A stretch of DNA of 59,921 nt from Bacteroidetes bacterium ADurb.Bin139 (GTDB lineage Bacteria > Bacteroidota > Bacteroidia > Bacteroidales > UBA932), in contig MWDM01000005.1 of NCBI GenBank assembly GCA_002070565.1, positions 1 through 59,921 of the forward strand, written 5' to 3'. Under the pieces are notes generated by a model. The model did not search any database. It saw only the letters and a program-made list of their open reading frames with translations, and had not been told where the DNA came from. The position numbers and the translations under genes are program-made. This document shows, piece after piece, positions 25,196-34,787 of the stretch (positions within the stretch are counted from its first letter, which is position 1; each line of letters starts with the position of its first letter).

Positions 25196-26404
25196 TTATT
25201 GTTTTGTTTTCAGGATTTTGGCAAATGAGGCCAGGTCATTGTCCAGGCTTTTCAGTCCCTGCAAGGTGGGGTAGCCTGCAAGCTCGGTCCCCGGGGAAGT
25301 GAGCTCCCATTTGTGTTGTTCTGCCATTTTTTGGGTAAACAGCTGAAGGTTTTTAAGTCCTCCGCCGCTCCAGGAATATCCGCCAAAGAGGAACACTTTC
25401 TTTCTTCCCGGCTGCATGATCTCAATTTCGTGACACAACTGATGCATGGCCGGATGCATTCCCGTGTTGTAGGAGCAGGAGCCCAGTACCAGGCCGTTGT
25501 ACTTCCATATTTCTTTCAGAATGAACGAAGGATGGGTTTTGGATACGTCAAAGACGCGGATGTTGCGAATCCCGTTTTCGGCCAGCCTGCGGGCTATGTA
25601 ATCTGCCGTTCTTTGTGTATGGCCGTACATGGTGGCGTAGGCCAGCACAGCTCCTTCTATAGCCTGGTTTGCAGCCCAGTTGCTGTACCATTCAAAGACA
25701 ACCCCGGGGCTGGTGCGCCATACAGGGCCGTGAACCGGGCAGATAATTCTTATGGGCAGGGTCGTGGCTTTCTGAAGGGTTTTTGCTACCTGGGAAGAAA
25801 AACGCCCGATGATGTTGGTATAATATCGGAGCATTTCATCTTTATAATACTCCGGATCAATTTCGTCGTCAAAAATGCCTCCGTCCAGGGTCCCGAATGT
25901 TCCGAAGGCATCCTGGGAGAAGAGGATGTTCTCTGTTGTGCAGTATGCCATCATGGATTCGGGCCAGTGTACCATGGGTGTCATTACAAATTGAAGGCGA
26001 TGGTGTCCCAGTTCCAGGGTGTCTCCTTCTTTGACTTCACGGATCCTGCTTTTATTAATTCCGGGGAAATACAGCTCCATCAATTTTATGGCACGGGCAT
26101 TGGTAACAACCGTTGTCAGGGGGTATTGTTGCAACAATTCGCCAATCATCCCGGCATGGTCCGGTTCCATGTGCAGGACCACCAGGTAATCCAGGTTGCG
26201 CCCATTGAGGATCTGTGCCAGATTTTCCATATAGGAACGGTCGCTCCCGTATTCGATGGTGTCTAGCAGGGCTGTTTGCTTGTCTGTAATAAGGTAAGAA
26301 TTGTAGGATACTCCATAAGGCAGCGGCCAGTTGCCTTCAAAAAGAGGCTTGTTTCTGTCGTTTGTTCCTATGAAGTGCAGGGTGTCGAGGATTTTTGCAG
26401 TCAT
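25196..26404 (-). CDS. A-type flavoprotein (flavodiiron protein, FprA)
   Basis: Reduces oxygen to water or nitric oxide to nitrous oxide in anaerobes, protecting them. The metallo-beta-lactamase-like domain shows the di-iron ligands: HMEPDH (HxExDH), H in MVHWPESMM, D in LFSQDAFG and H in CPVHGPVW. The C-terminal flavodoxin domain begins LAYATMYGHTQRTADYIA (FMN phosphate loop) and has VLGSCSYNTGMHPAM and FLFGGYSWSGGG. The length is 402 residues. The electron donor (rubredoxin or similar) is not in the window. It lies between ligA and the RSH gene with gaps of two and five bases, so it is in the same operon. Confidence 0.93.
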   Translation of the reverse strand: MTAKILDTLHFIGTNDRNKPLFEGNWPLPYGVSYNSYLITDKQTALLDTIEYGSDRSYMENLAQILNGRNLDYLVVLHMEPDHAGMIGELLQQYPLTTVVTNARAIKLMELYFPGINKSRIREVKEGDTLELGHHRLQFVMTPMVHWPESMMAYCTTENILFSQDAFGTFGTLDGGIFDDEIDPEYYKDEMLRYYTNIIGRFSSQVAKTLQKATTLPIRIICPVHGPVWRTSPGVVFEWYSNWAANQAIEGAVLAYATMYGHTQRTADYIARRLAENGIRNIRVFDVSKTHPSFILKEIWKYNGLVLGSCSYNTGMHPAMHQLCHEIEIMQPGRKKVFLFGGYSWSGGGLKNLQLFTQKMAEQHKWELTSPGTELAGYPTLQGLKSLDNDLASFAKILKTKQ

Positions 26405-26406
26405 GA

Positions 26407-28512
<2,106 letters not shown>

Positions 28513-30435
28513 TTACGTATTGTGACCGTTCCATTGAATGGTGTCGTCTTTTATGAGAATTTCCCCGTTTTCGGCCATGGCACGCAGTACATCCATTACC
28601 TGCTCACCGGATTCGGAAAACAACAGGTCCAGCTGCTGGATGCGGAGCGGTCCGGTACGCAGTGTCCTGGTTATCTTGCCGGCGATTCTTTCGAATGTCT
28701 GACCTGGGTTCTCAATTCCCTGGCGTTGCAGGCAGACATCGCAGATTTCGCAGTCGTGTTTCATCCCTTCTCCAAAATAAGCCAGTAGTTGTTTGCTCCG
28801 GCAGGGGGCCTCTGACTGGGCGTACTGCAGCATGGCTTCCATACGCTTTGCATAGGCGTCTTTACGTTGCAGAAAAGTGGCGGGATTCAGGTAAACGTTA
28901 CCAGGTTCCAGTCTGCCTGAATGCAGGAAAACCTGTGGAATTCTTTTTTTAGGTATGTACGAGATTACAGCCATCCGGGACAGGTTCAGAAGGTATTCGG
29001 CAATGACCCCCGGTGCCATGCGGCTTGTGTTGGCCAGGTACTGTTCTTCAATAGAGACAAAACCGTTGAACAGTCCTGTATAGGTACGCAAAAGCAGTTT
29101 GATGAAGGTATCCAGCCCCGGGTTGGCTATCTGCACACGGTAGAGTTCATCGCGGCTCACACGGAACATGATGCGGGAAGGATTGTCTACTTCTTCTGTC
29201 AGTGATATGTATCCTTCCTGTTCCAGGCATTGCAGCGCGTACCAAAGGGTCGAGGGATGTTTCCTGCAGCGTTTGGCGAAATCTTCCACCCTGAAGTCGA
29301 ATTGTTGCTCGGCTCCTTCTCCGTAGGCAAGACCCAGGAAGGCGTAGAGATTCTGGTAGGTTTCTTTGATCAGATCAGGGTTGGGGAAGGAAAGTGTAAA
29401 GATCTGCCGCATGCGTTTGGCGTCTGATGGATTGAAGAGCAATACGGCATAAGCTTTTTTGCCATCTCTGCCAGCCCTGCCGGCTTCCTGAAAGTAAGCC
29501 TCGGGGGAATCGGGGGGGTCAAAATGGCAGACAAAACGAACGTCCGGTTTATCAATGCCCATGCCAAAAGCGTTGGTTGCAACCATGATGCGTGTTTCCC
29601 CTTTTTTCCACGACTGCTGCTTGGATGACCTGATGCGGGAATCCATTCCCGCATGGTAAGCATCGGCTTTTATATTATTAAAGATCAGGAACTCTGCCAC
29701 ATCCTGGGCTTTTTTCCTTTCCCTCACGTAAACCAGCCCGGTTCCCTCCACACCATTGGCAATCCTTAGAAGCTGTCCCAGTTTGTCTTCGGTTTTCCTG
29801 ACCACATAAGCAAGGTTGGGACGTTCGTAAGAGCTTTGGAAAACATGGCTGTTTTTGCGAAAGCGAAGCTTTTCTTTGATGTCTTCCACCACCTGGGTGG
29901 TTGCCGTGGCCGTAAGCGCCATGATGGGAACATCGGGGTATAATTCACGGAACGAGGCTATGCGCAGGTAGGAGGGACGAAAGTCATATCCCCACTGGGA
30001 AATGCAGTGCGCTTCGTCTACCACAAGCATGGTGGGGTTCATTTTTTGGACCCGTACCCGGAACAATTCGGTGCCAAGCCGTTCCGGAGACAGGTAGAGG
30101 AATTTGTATGAACCGTAGATGGCGTTGTCCAGGGCAATATCTATTTCGTACGAACTCATGCCCGAGTGTACGCAAAGCGCTTTAATACCTATTGATTTGA
30201 GTTTTTCAACCTGGTCTTTCATCAGGGCAATGAGCGGTGTGACCACGATGCAAATACCATCCAGGAGCATTGCCGGTACCTGGAAGCAAATAGATTTACC
30301 GCCACCGGTGGGCAAAAGAGCTAACGTATCCGTTCCCTGGTAAATGGAAGAGATGATATCTTCCTGGGTATCGCGGAACGTATTGTAACCCCAATACCGG
30401 AGCAGGGTCTGCAGGAATAATTCTTGTTGTTTCAT
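28513..30435 (-). CDS. recQ: ATP-dependent DNA helicase RecQ
   Basis: A 3'-5' superfamily 2 helicase of recombination repair. Motifs: LLPTGGGKSICFQVPA (Walker A), VVDEAHCISQWGYDFRPSY (DEAH and aromatic-rich loop), ALTATATTQVVEDI, YHAGM, NAFGMGIDKPDVRFVCHFDPP and QEAGRAGRDGK. The RQC part contains the zinc-binding CEICDVC and a winged-helix-like tail; no clear HRDC domain follows. The length is 640 residues. It is the first gene of the seven-gene operon ending with ispG. Confidence 0.95.
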   Translation of the reverse strand: MKQQELFLQTLLRYWGYNTFRDTQEDIISSIYQGTDTLALLPTGGGKSICFQVPAMLLDGICIVVTPLIALMKDQVEKLKSIGIKALCVHSGMSSYEIDIALDNAIYGSYKFLYLSPERLGTELFRVRVQKMNPTMLVVDEAHCISQWGYDFRPSYLRIASFRELYPDVPIMALTATATTQVVEDIKEKLRFRKNSHVFQSSYERPNLAYVVRKTEDKLGQLLRIANGVEGTGLVYVRERKKAQDVAEFLIFNNIKADAYHAGMDSRIRSSKQQSWKKGETRIMVATNAFGMGIDKPDVRFVCHFDPPDSPEAYFQEAGRAGRDGKKAYAVLLFNPSDAKRMRQIFTLSFPNPDLIKETYQNLYAFLGLAYGEGAEQQFDFRVEDFAKRCRKHPSTLWYALQCLEQEGYISLTEEVDNPSRIMFRVSRDELYRVQIANPGLDTFIKLLLRTYTGLFNGFVSIEEQYLANTSRMAPGVIAEYLLNLSRMAVISYIPKKRIPQVFLHSGRLEPGNVYLNPATFLQRKDAYAKRMEAMLQYAQSEAPCRSKQLLAYFGEGMKHDCEICDVCLQRQGIENPGQTFERIAGKITRTLRTGPLRIQQLDLLFSESGEQVMDVLRAMAENGEILIKDDTIQWNGHNT

Positions 30436-30455
30436 GCCCGTCGTGCCTTCTGTTG

Positions 30456-30463
30456 CAAAGATA
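30456..30463 (-). promoter_or_regulatory. -7 box of the recQ-ispG operon
   Basis: TATCTTTG on the minus strand, 20 bases before the recQ ATG, is an exact TAnnTTTG match. Confidence 0.7.
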
Positions 30464-30474
30464 AATAAAATGAG

Positions 30475-30482
30475 TATCTTCG
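30475..30482 (+). promoter_or_regulatory. Possible -7 box of pckA
   Basis: TATCTTCG is one base off TAnnTTTG and stands 56 bases before the ATG. It lies only 11 bases from the divergent recQ box. Confidence 0.45.
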
Positions 30483-30538
30483 CAAGTTAACTGAATAAGA
30501 CCGATTTTATAGTTTTTTATTTTATTAATTAATTAACA

Positions 30539-32131
30539 ATGAGCAAAATAGATTTATCCAGGTATGGGATTTCCCATGTTGATGAAATTGTTTACAACCC
30601 TTCCTATGAAACTTTGTTCCAGGCAGAAATGGACCCCGCCAACGAGGGATTCGAGAAAGGAACACTGACCAAAACGGGCGCAGTTAATGTACGGACCGGA
30701 GTCTTTACCGGCCGCTCTCCCAAGGACAAGTATATTGTAAAAGATGCAACCACAGAAAACACCATCTGGTGGGATGGTGTGATCAATAAGCCCATTTCTA
30801 CGGATATCTGGAACTCACTCAAGGATCTTGCACGGGATCAGCTTAGCGGCAAAAAGAAACTTTATGTGGTGGATGCATTTTGCGGCACCAACCCCGATAC
30901 CCGCCTGAAAGTGCGCTTTATCATGGAAGTCGCCTGGCAGGCACACTTTGTGACCAATATGTTTATCCGTCCTTCCGGTTATGAACTGGAACATTTTGGA
31001 GAACCTGACTTTGTCATGGTCAACGCTTCCAAAACCACCAATCCCAACTGGAAAGAACAGGGGCTGCATTCCGACGTATTTGTGGTATTCAACCTGACCG
31101 AACGCATGGCTGTGATTGGTGGCAGCTGGTACGGAGGTGAAATGAAGAAGGGTATCTTCTCTATGATGAACTATTACCTTCCCCTGAAGGGTATTGCCTC
31201 TATGCACTGCTCTGCCAACGTGGGAGAGGAGGGAGATGTGGCTGTATTCTTTGGCCTGTCGGGAACCGGCAAAACCACCTTGTCTGCCGACCCAAAGCGT
31301 TATCTTATAGGTGACGACGAACATGGCTGGGATGACCACGGCGTATTCAATTATGAAGGTGGCTGCTATGCCAAATGCATTGACCTGAGCCAGGAAAAAG
31401 AACCCGATATCTGGAAGGCCATTCGTCGCGATGCCCTGCTGGAAAACGTCACCATCTTGCCCGACGGCACCCCCGATTACGCAGACGGATCGGTAACTGA
31501 AAACACGCGTGTTTCCTATCCCATATACCATATCAACAAGATCGTCCTTCCTTCCAAGGCCGGCCACGCCAAAAAAGTCATTTATCTTTCTGCCGATGCC
31601 TACGGCGTTTTGCCTCCGGTTTCCATTCTGGATGAAAAACAGGCACAGTATCACTTCCTGTGCGGTTATACCTCTAAACTGGCAGGGACTGAACGCGGCA
31701 TCACCGAACCATTACCTTCTTTCTCGGCAGCCTTTGGCGAGGCTTTCCTGACCGTGCACCCAACCATTTATGCCAAAAACCTGGTCAAAAAGATGAAAGA
31801 ACACGGAGCCAAAGCATACCTGGTAAACACAGGGTGGAACGGTACCGGCAAACGTATTTCTCTGAAAGATACGCGTGCCATCATAGACGCAATCCTGGAC
31901 GGAAGCATTGACAAAGCCCCCACCAGGCACATTCCTGTTATGAATCTGACCATTCCTGTCGCATTGCCCAGGGTAGCGGAAGGTATACTGGATCCGCGCG
32001 ACACGTACACCGACGTCAAGGAATGGGAAAAGAAAGCGTTATCGCTTGCTGCAAAGTATATAAAGAACTTTGAGCAGTATTGCGACAATGATGCTGCACG
32101 CGAGCTGGTGGCTTCCGGTCCCCAGGTATAG
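30539..32131 (+). CDS. pckA: Phosphoenolpyruvate carboxykinase (ATP)
   Basis: Interconverts oxaloacetate and phosphoenolpyruvate with ATP/ADP; in fermenting Bacteroidota it often runs toward oxaloacetate, fixing CO2 on the way to succinate. Seen: [13 protein letters not shown] near the N-terminus, the kinase loop [16 protein letters not shown] (about residue 235 on), [24 protein letters not shown], and [13 protein letters not shown]. It has 530 residues, complete. Three bases separate its stop from the convergent phosphofructokinase gene. Confidence 0.98.
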   Translation: MSKIDLSRYGISHVDEIVYNPSYETLFQAEMDPANEGFEKGTLTKTGAVNVRTGVFTGRSPKDKYIVKDATTENTIWWDGVINKPISTDIWNSLKDLARDQLSGKKKLYVVDAFCGTNPDTRLKVRFIMEVAWQAHFVTNMFIRPSGYELEHFGEPDFVMVNASKTTNPNWKEQGLHSDVFVVFNLTERMAVIGGSWYGGEMKKGIFSMMNYYLPLKGIASMHCSANVGEEGDVAVFFGLSGTGKTTLSADPKRYLIGDDEHGWDDHGVFNYEGGCYAKCIDLSQEKEPDIWKAIRRDALLENVTILPDGTPDYADGSVTENTRVSYPIYHINKIVLPSKAGHAKKVIYLSADAYGVLPPVSILDEKQAQYHFLCGYTSKLAGTERGITEPLPSFSAAFGEAFLTVHPTIYAKNLVKKMKEHGAKAYLVNTGWNGTGKRISLKDTRAIIDAILDGSIDKAPTRHIPVMNLTIPVALPRVAEGILDPRDTYTDVKEWEKKALSLAAKYIKNFEQYCDNDAARELVASGPQV

Positions 32132-32134
32132 TCC

Positions 32135-33376
32135 TTAAAATTTCAGGATCTTGTGAAAGTCGAATTCCTCGGGATTGGGGATGATGGCTTTGGCGTCCTC
32201 GTAGTCCTCTTCTGTAATAAAGTCCATGATATGCTTTATATAGAACTGGACTTCTTGTGATTTCATATTTACAATGCGGGGAGGGATCTTCCCGGTAGCC
32301 GGATCCTGCAGGTCCTGAAGGAATAGCGGAATGATTTTGCCATTTCCGTCCCGGCATACCATGCAACCGCTTACGCCTTTGGTGTACAATTCATATACTC
32401 CCATGCCCAGCATGGAGCAATACTCCAGGTCAAAGGACTTTGGGGTGATGCAACGGACTTCATAACCCACTTCTACAGGCCGTGTCTTAACCTTGACACC
32501 CAGTTCTATCAATTTTTTTTCTACCAGGTTGTCAATGATGTGGGACTTGGAAATCTTGCCAAGTTCCGGATGACCGTGTGCATCGTATGTAAATGCAATG
32601 CCGGCATTCTTCACGTCTTCTTCTGAAAGGGTCTGGAAAACGCCTTCCGAAATCATGACACAACCGTAAGAGATGTTGCGGATCTGTCGCTTGATGACCG
32701 AAGAAATTATCAAGTTCACGATCTTTTCTATGGTTATCTGGGTTTTGTAGAACATTTCGGAAATGATGATCATGGGAAAATGACAGGAAGAACCTATCCC
32801 GAAGGCCAGGTGGCCTGCCGAGCGGCCCATGGCCGTTACGATAAACCAGTTTTCGCTGGTGCGGGCATCTTCGTATACGGTCCGCCCAAGATCGGTACCC
32901 TGCGCCTTGGCACTCTGATAACCGAACGTGGGGATTCCCTCCGGCAGGGGCAGGTCGTTATCTATAGTTTTGGGAACGTGTATGTTGGCAATGTTGTACT
33001 GTCTCTGATCCAGGAATTTAGAGATGCGGTTTGCCGTGGAAGCGGTATCGTCCCCTCCGACGGTCACCAACAGCTTCACGTTGTTTTCTGTGAAGAAATC
33101 CAGGTTAAAGCGTTTTTCAAAATCCTCGTCGGTGGGTTTGAAACGGCTCATGCGCAGGTATGATCCCCCCCGGTTGAAAAGCATGTCGGCTTTGTCAAAA
33201 TTCATCTCCTCCTGCCGGCATTTTTCTTTGCAAAACAGTCCGGTATAACCCCCGTGAAGGCCTATAATACGGTATCCCTTGGTAATGAACGTTTTAGTAA
33301 TAGTACATACTACCGTGTTGATTCCGGGAGCGGGTCCGCCACCACATAGTATGGCTACTGAAGGTTGTTTATCCAT
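32135..33376 (-). CDS. 6-phosphofructokinase, probably pyrophosphate-dependent
   Basis: Phosphorylates fructose 6-phosphate. The group A phosphofructokinase fold is shown by AILCGGGPAPGINTVV, GLHGGYTGL, VTVGGDDTAS, HVPKTIDNDLP and MGRSAGHLAFGIG. Two positions tell the donor: aspartate after GGD (D110, GGDD) and lysine in PKTIDND (K136). ATP enzymes have glycines there, and the D/K pair marks PPi enzymes. If so, the step is reversible and saves ATP, which fits the PEP carboxykinase next door. It has 413 residues. Whether it uses PPi in vivo is inference. Confidence 0.88.
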   Translation of the reverse strand: MDKQPSVAILCGGGPAPGINTVVCTITKTFITKGYRIIGLHGGYTGLFCKEKCRQEEMNFDKADMLFNRGGSYLRMSRFKPTDEDFEKRFNLDFFTENNVKLLVTVGGDDTASTANRISKFLDQRQYNIANIHVPKTIDNDLPLPEGIPTFGYQSAKAQGTDLGRTVYEDARTSENWFIVTAMGRSAGHLAFGIGSSCHFPMIIISEMFYKTQITIEKIVNLIISSVIKRQIRNISYGCVMISEGVFQTLSEEDVKNAGIAFTYDAHGHPELGKISKSHIIDNLVEKKLIELGVKVKTRPVEVGYEVRCITPKSFDLEYCSMLGMGVYELYTKGVSGCMVCRDGNGKIIPLFLQDLQDPATGKIPPRIVNMKSQEVQFYIKHIMDFITEEDYEDAKAIIPNPEEFDFHKILKF

Positions 33377-33421
33377 AACTGATCTATTTAGGAAAAAGTA
33401 AATTTAAAGAAAAATTTGTGC

Positions 33422-34186
33422 TTAAGAAAATGAAATAACATGAAGTTCTTTAAGATATTTCCACAGCAAGTGGACGGGGAATCCCATAACATTGAAATAG
33501 CTGCCTTCAATACGCTCAATACCAATGTATCCTATCCATTCCTGCACTCCGTAGGAACCGGCTTTGTCGTAAGGTTTGTATTTGTTGACATAATACCAGA
33601 TTTCTTCCGGTAGCAGGGGCATGAACCAGACCAGAGAGGTGTCAGAAAAAACGATGGGATCGGGGTGTGCCCTCTGATCTCCAAAACGAAGGCATATCCC
33701 TGTGATGACCTTGTGACAGCTGCCCGAAAGTTGTTCCAGCATGCGGTATGCTTCCCGTGCCGAGGCGGGTTTTCCAAGAACCCTCCAGCGTGTGTCTGTG
33801 CCACTGACCGCGGTTTGCACCCCGGTTACGGATTGCGCTTCACGCCCGGTTTGCACCCCGGTTCCGGATTGCGCTTCGGCTCCGGTGTGGGCCTCGGCAA
33901 GGACTTCAGAAAAGACAAGCGTATCGGCTGTGATCAAAAGCTCATCGGCTTTGAGAGGCCTTGGAAAGGCCAGGGACTTTGTTCTGGCCAGCAGAAGAGG
34001 TATTTCCCGGGGATTGGCACCCTGCAGATAAGGGGATCCTTCAGGGTTGGCACCTAAATGGAGGGTGATTGTTTCCGGTACGTTGACCGGTTCTACCGTG
34101 AAAGGCAGATTTGTACCTTCCAGAAGCTGTTGTCTTCTGGAAGAGGCCGAGCCGAGAATGATCCTGCAGGTTGTGTTCATTTTCAC
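33422..34186 (-). CDS. maf: Maf-family nucleoside triphosphate pyrophosphatase with repeat insert
   Basis: Maf proteins hydrolyse non-canonical or excess nucleoside triphosphates. Family motifs: IILGSASSRRQQLLEG at the N-terminus, LITADTLVF, VLGKPASAREAYRMLEQLSG, and the late DKAGSYGVQEWIG. The protein has 254 residues against a usual ~190. The excess is a run of GAEAQSGTGVQT-type 12-residue units between DTLVF and VLGKP (about residues 98-130), where relatives have a short loop, plus a smaller GANP...GANP stretch near residue 45-58. The start may be the GTG at 34186, which overlaps the kdsC stop (GTGA), or the ATG at 34180. It is in an operon with kdsC. Confidence 0.88.
   Translation of the reverse strand: MKMNTTCRIILGSASSRRQQLLEGTNLPFTVEPVNVPETITLHLGANPEGSPYLQGANPREIPLLLARTKSLAFPRPLKADELLITADTLVFSEVLAEAHTGAEAQSGTGVQTGREAQSVTGVQTAVSGTDTRWRVLGKPASAREAYRMLEQLSGSCHKVITGICLRFGDQRAHPDPIVFSDTSLVWFMPLLPEEIWYYVNKYKPYDKAGSYGVQEWIGYIGIERIEGSYFNVMGFPVHLLWKYLKELHVISFS
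33811..33882 (-). repeat. Two tandem 36-base units inside maf
   Basis: Units 33811-33846 and 33847-33882 differ at about five positions. The minus strand encodes GAEAQSGTGVQT and GREAQSVTGVQT. A fragment of a further unit follows on the 5' side of the gene. The unit length is the same 36 bases as in the M81 gene, though the sequence differs. Confidence 0.93.
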
Positions 34187-34731
34187 TCCGAGGACGTTTC
34201 CAGCATATCCTCCGGAATGTCATCCGTTTGTTTATACCACTTGCCTTGCAGCCGCATGACCTGTTCCACCAGATCACGCACACAGCCCCGCCCTCCGGGG
34301 AAAGGAGAAATGTACTGCGCCATGTGGCGTACTTCGGTCGCTGCGTCGGAAGGACAGAAGGGGAGACCGCATATCTTCATGGGAGGAATATCAGGTATGT
34401 CGTCTCCTGCATAGGCTACCTGAGAAGGAGATAAGTTATATTTTGTGCAAAATTCCCGGAATGCGGGCAATTTGTCCCGTGCACCTGAAAAGATGTCTTT
34501 TACACCAAGATTTCTGTACCGGATTTCCACGGAAGGTGAAACACCCCCGGTGATGATGGCTACCGGGTACCCGTGTTCTATGGCCACACGGATGGCATAA
34601 CCATCGCGTGCGTAATGTGTCCGGAAAAGGTCCCCGTCGGGAAGGGAAATAACGCCGCCGTCTGTGAGAACTCCATCTACATCAAATGCAAATGCCTTGA
34701 TATTGTGAAGTTTGCTTTTATAGTTACCCAT
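34183..34731 (-). CDS. kdsC: 3-deoxy-D-manno-octulosonate 8-phosphate phosphatase (KdsC)
   Basis: A HAD-family phosphatase that makes KDO from KDO 8-phosphate for lipopolysaccharide core. Motif I is AFAFDVDGVLTDG (both aspartates kept), motif II is VAIITGG, and motif III/IV lies in VAYAGDDIPDIPPM. The C-terminal loop SPFPGGRGCVRDLVEQVM is typical of the tetrameric KdsC. It has 182 residues with a short extension. It works with KdsA, encoded at the other end of this window. Its GTGA overlap with maf suggests coupled translation. Confidence 0.93.
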   Translation of the reverse strand: MGNYKSKLHNIKAFAFDVDGVLTDGGVISLPDGDLFRTHYARDGYAIRVAIEHGYPVAIITGGVSPSVEIRYRNLGVKDIFSGARDKLPAFREFCTKYNLSPSQVAYAGDDIPDIPPMKICGLPFCPSDAATEVRHMAQYISPFPGGRGCVRDLVEQVMRLQGKWYKQTDDIPEDMLETSSE

Positions 34732-34750
34732 ATTTCTGTTTTAACATCCG

Positions 34751-34768
34751 CAAAGTTAATTATATTTG
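34751..34768. promoter_or_regulatory. Back-to-back divergent -7 boxes
   Basis: TAACTTTG on the minus strand (34751-34758, for kdsC) and TATATTTG on the plus strand (34761-34768, for the lipoprotein) are exact TAnnTTTG matches only two bases apart. Polymerase bound at one should block the other. Confidence 0.7.
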
Positions 34769-34787
34769 CACAAGTAAAATATATGGC

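Noticed and set aside
30815..31654. 279-codon minus-strand ORF opposite pckA
   Set aside because: Long antisense frames are common opposite codon-biased genes; pckA is complete and unmistakable.
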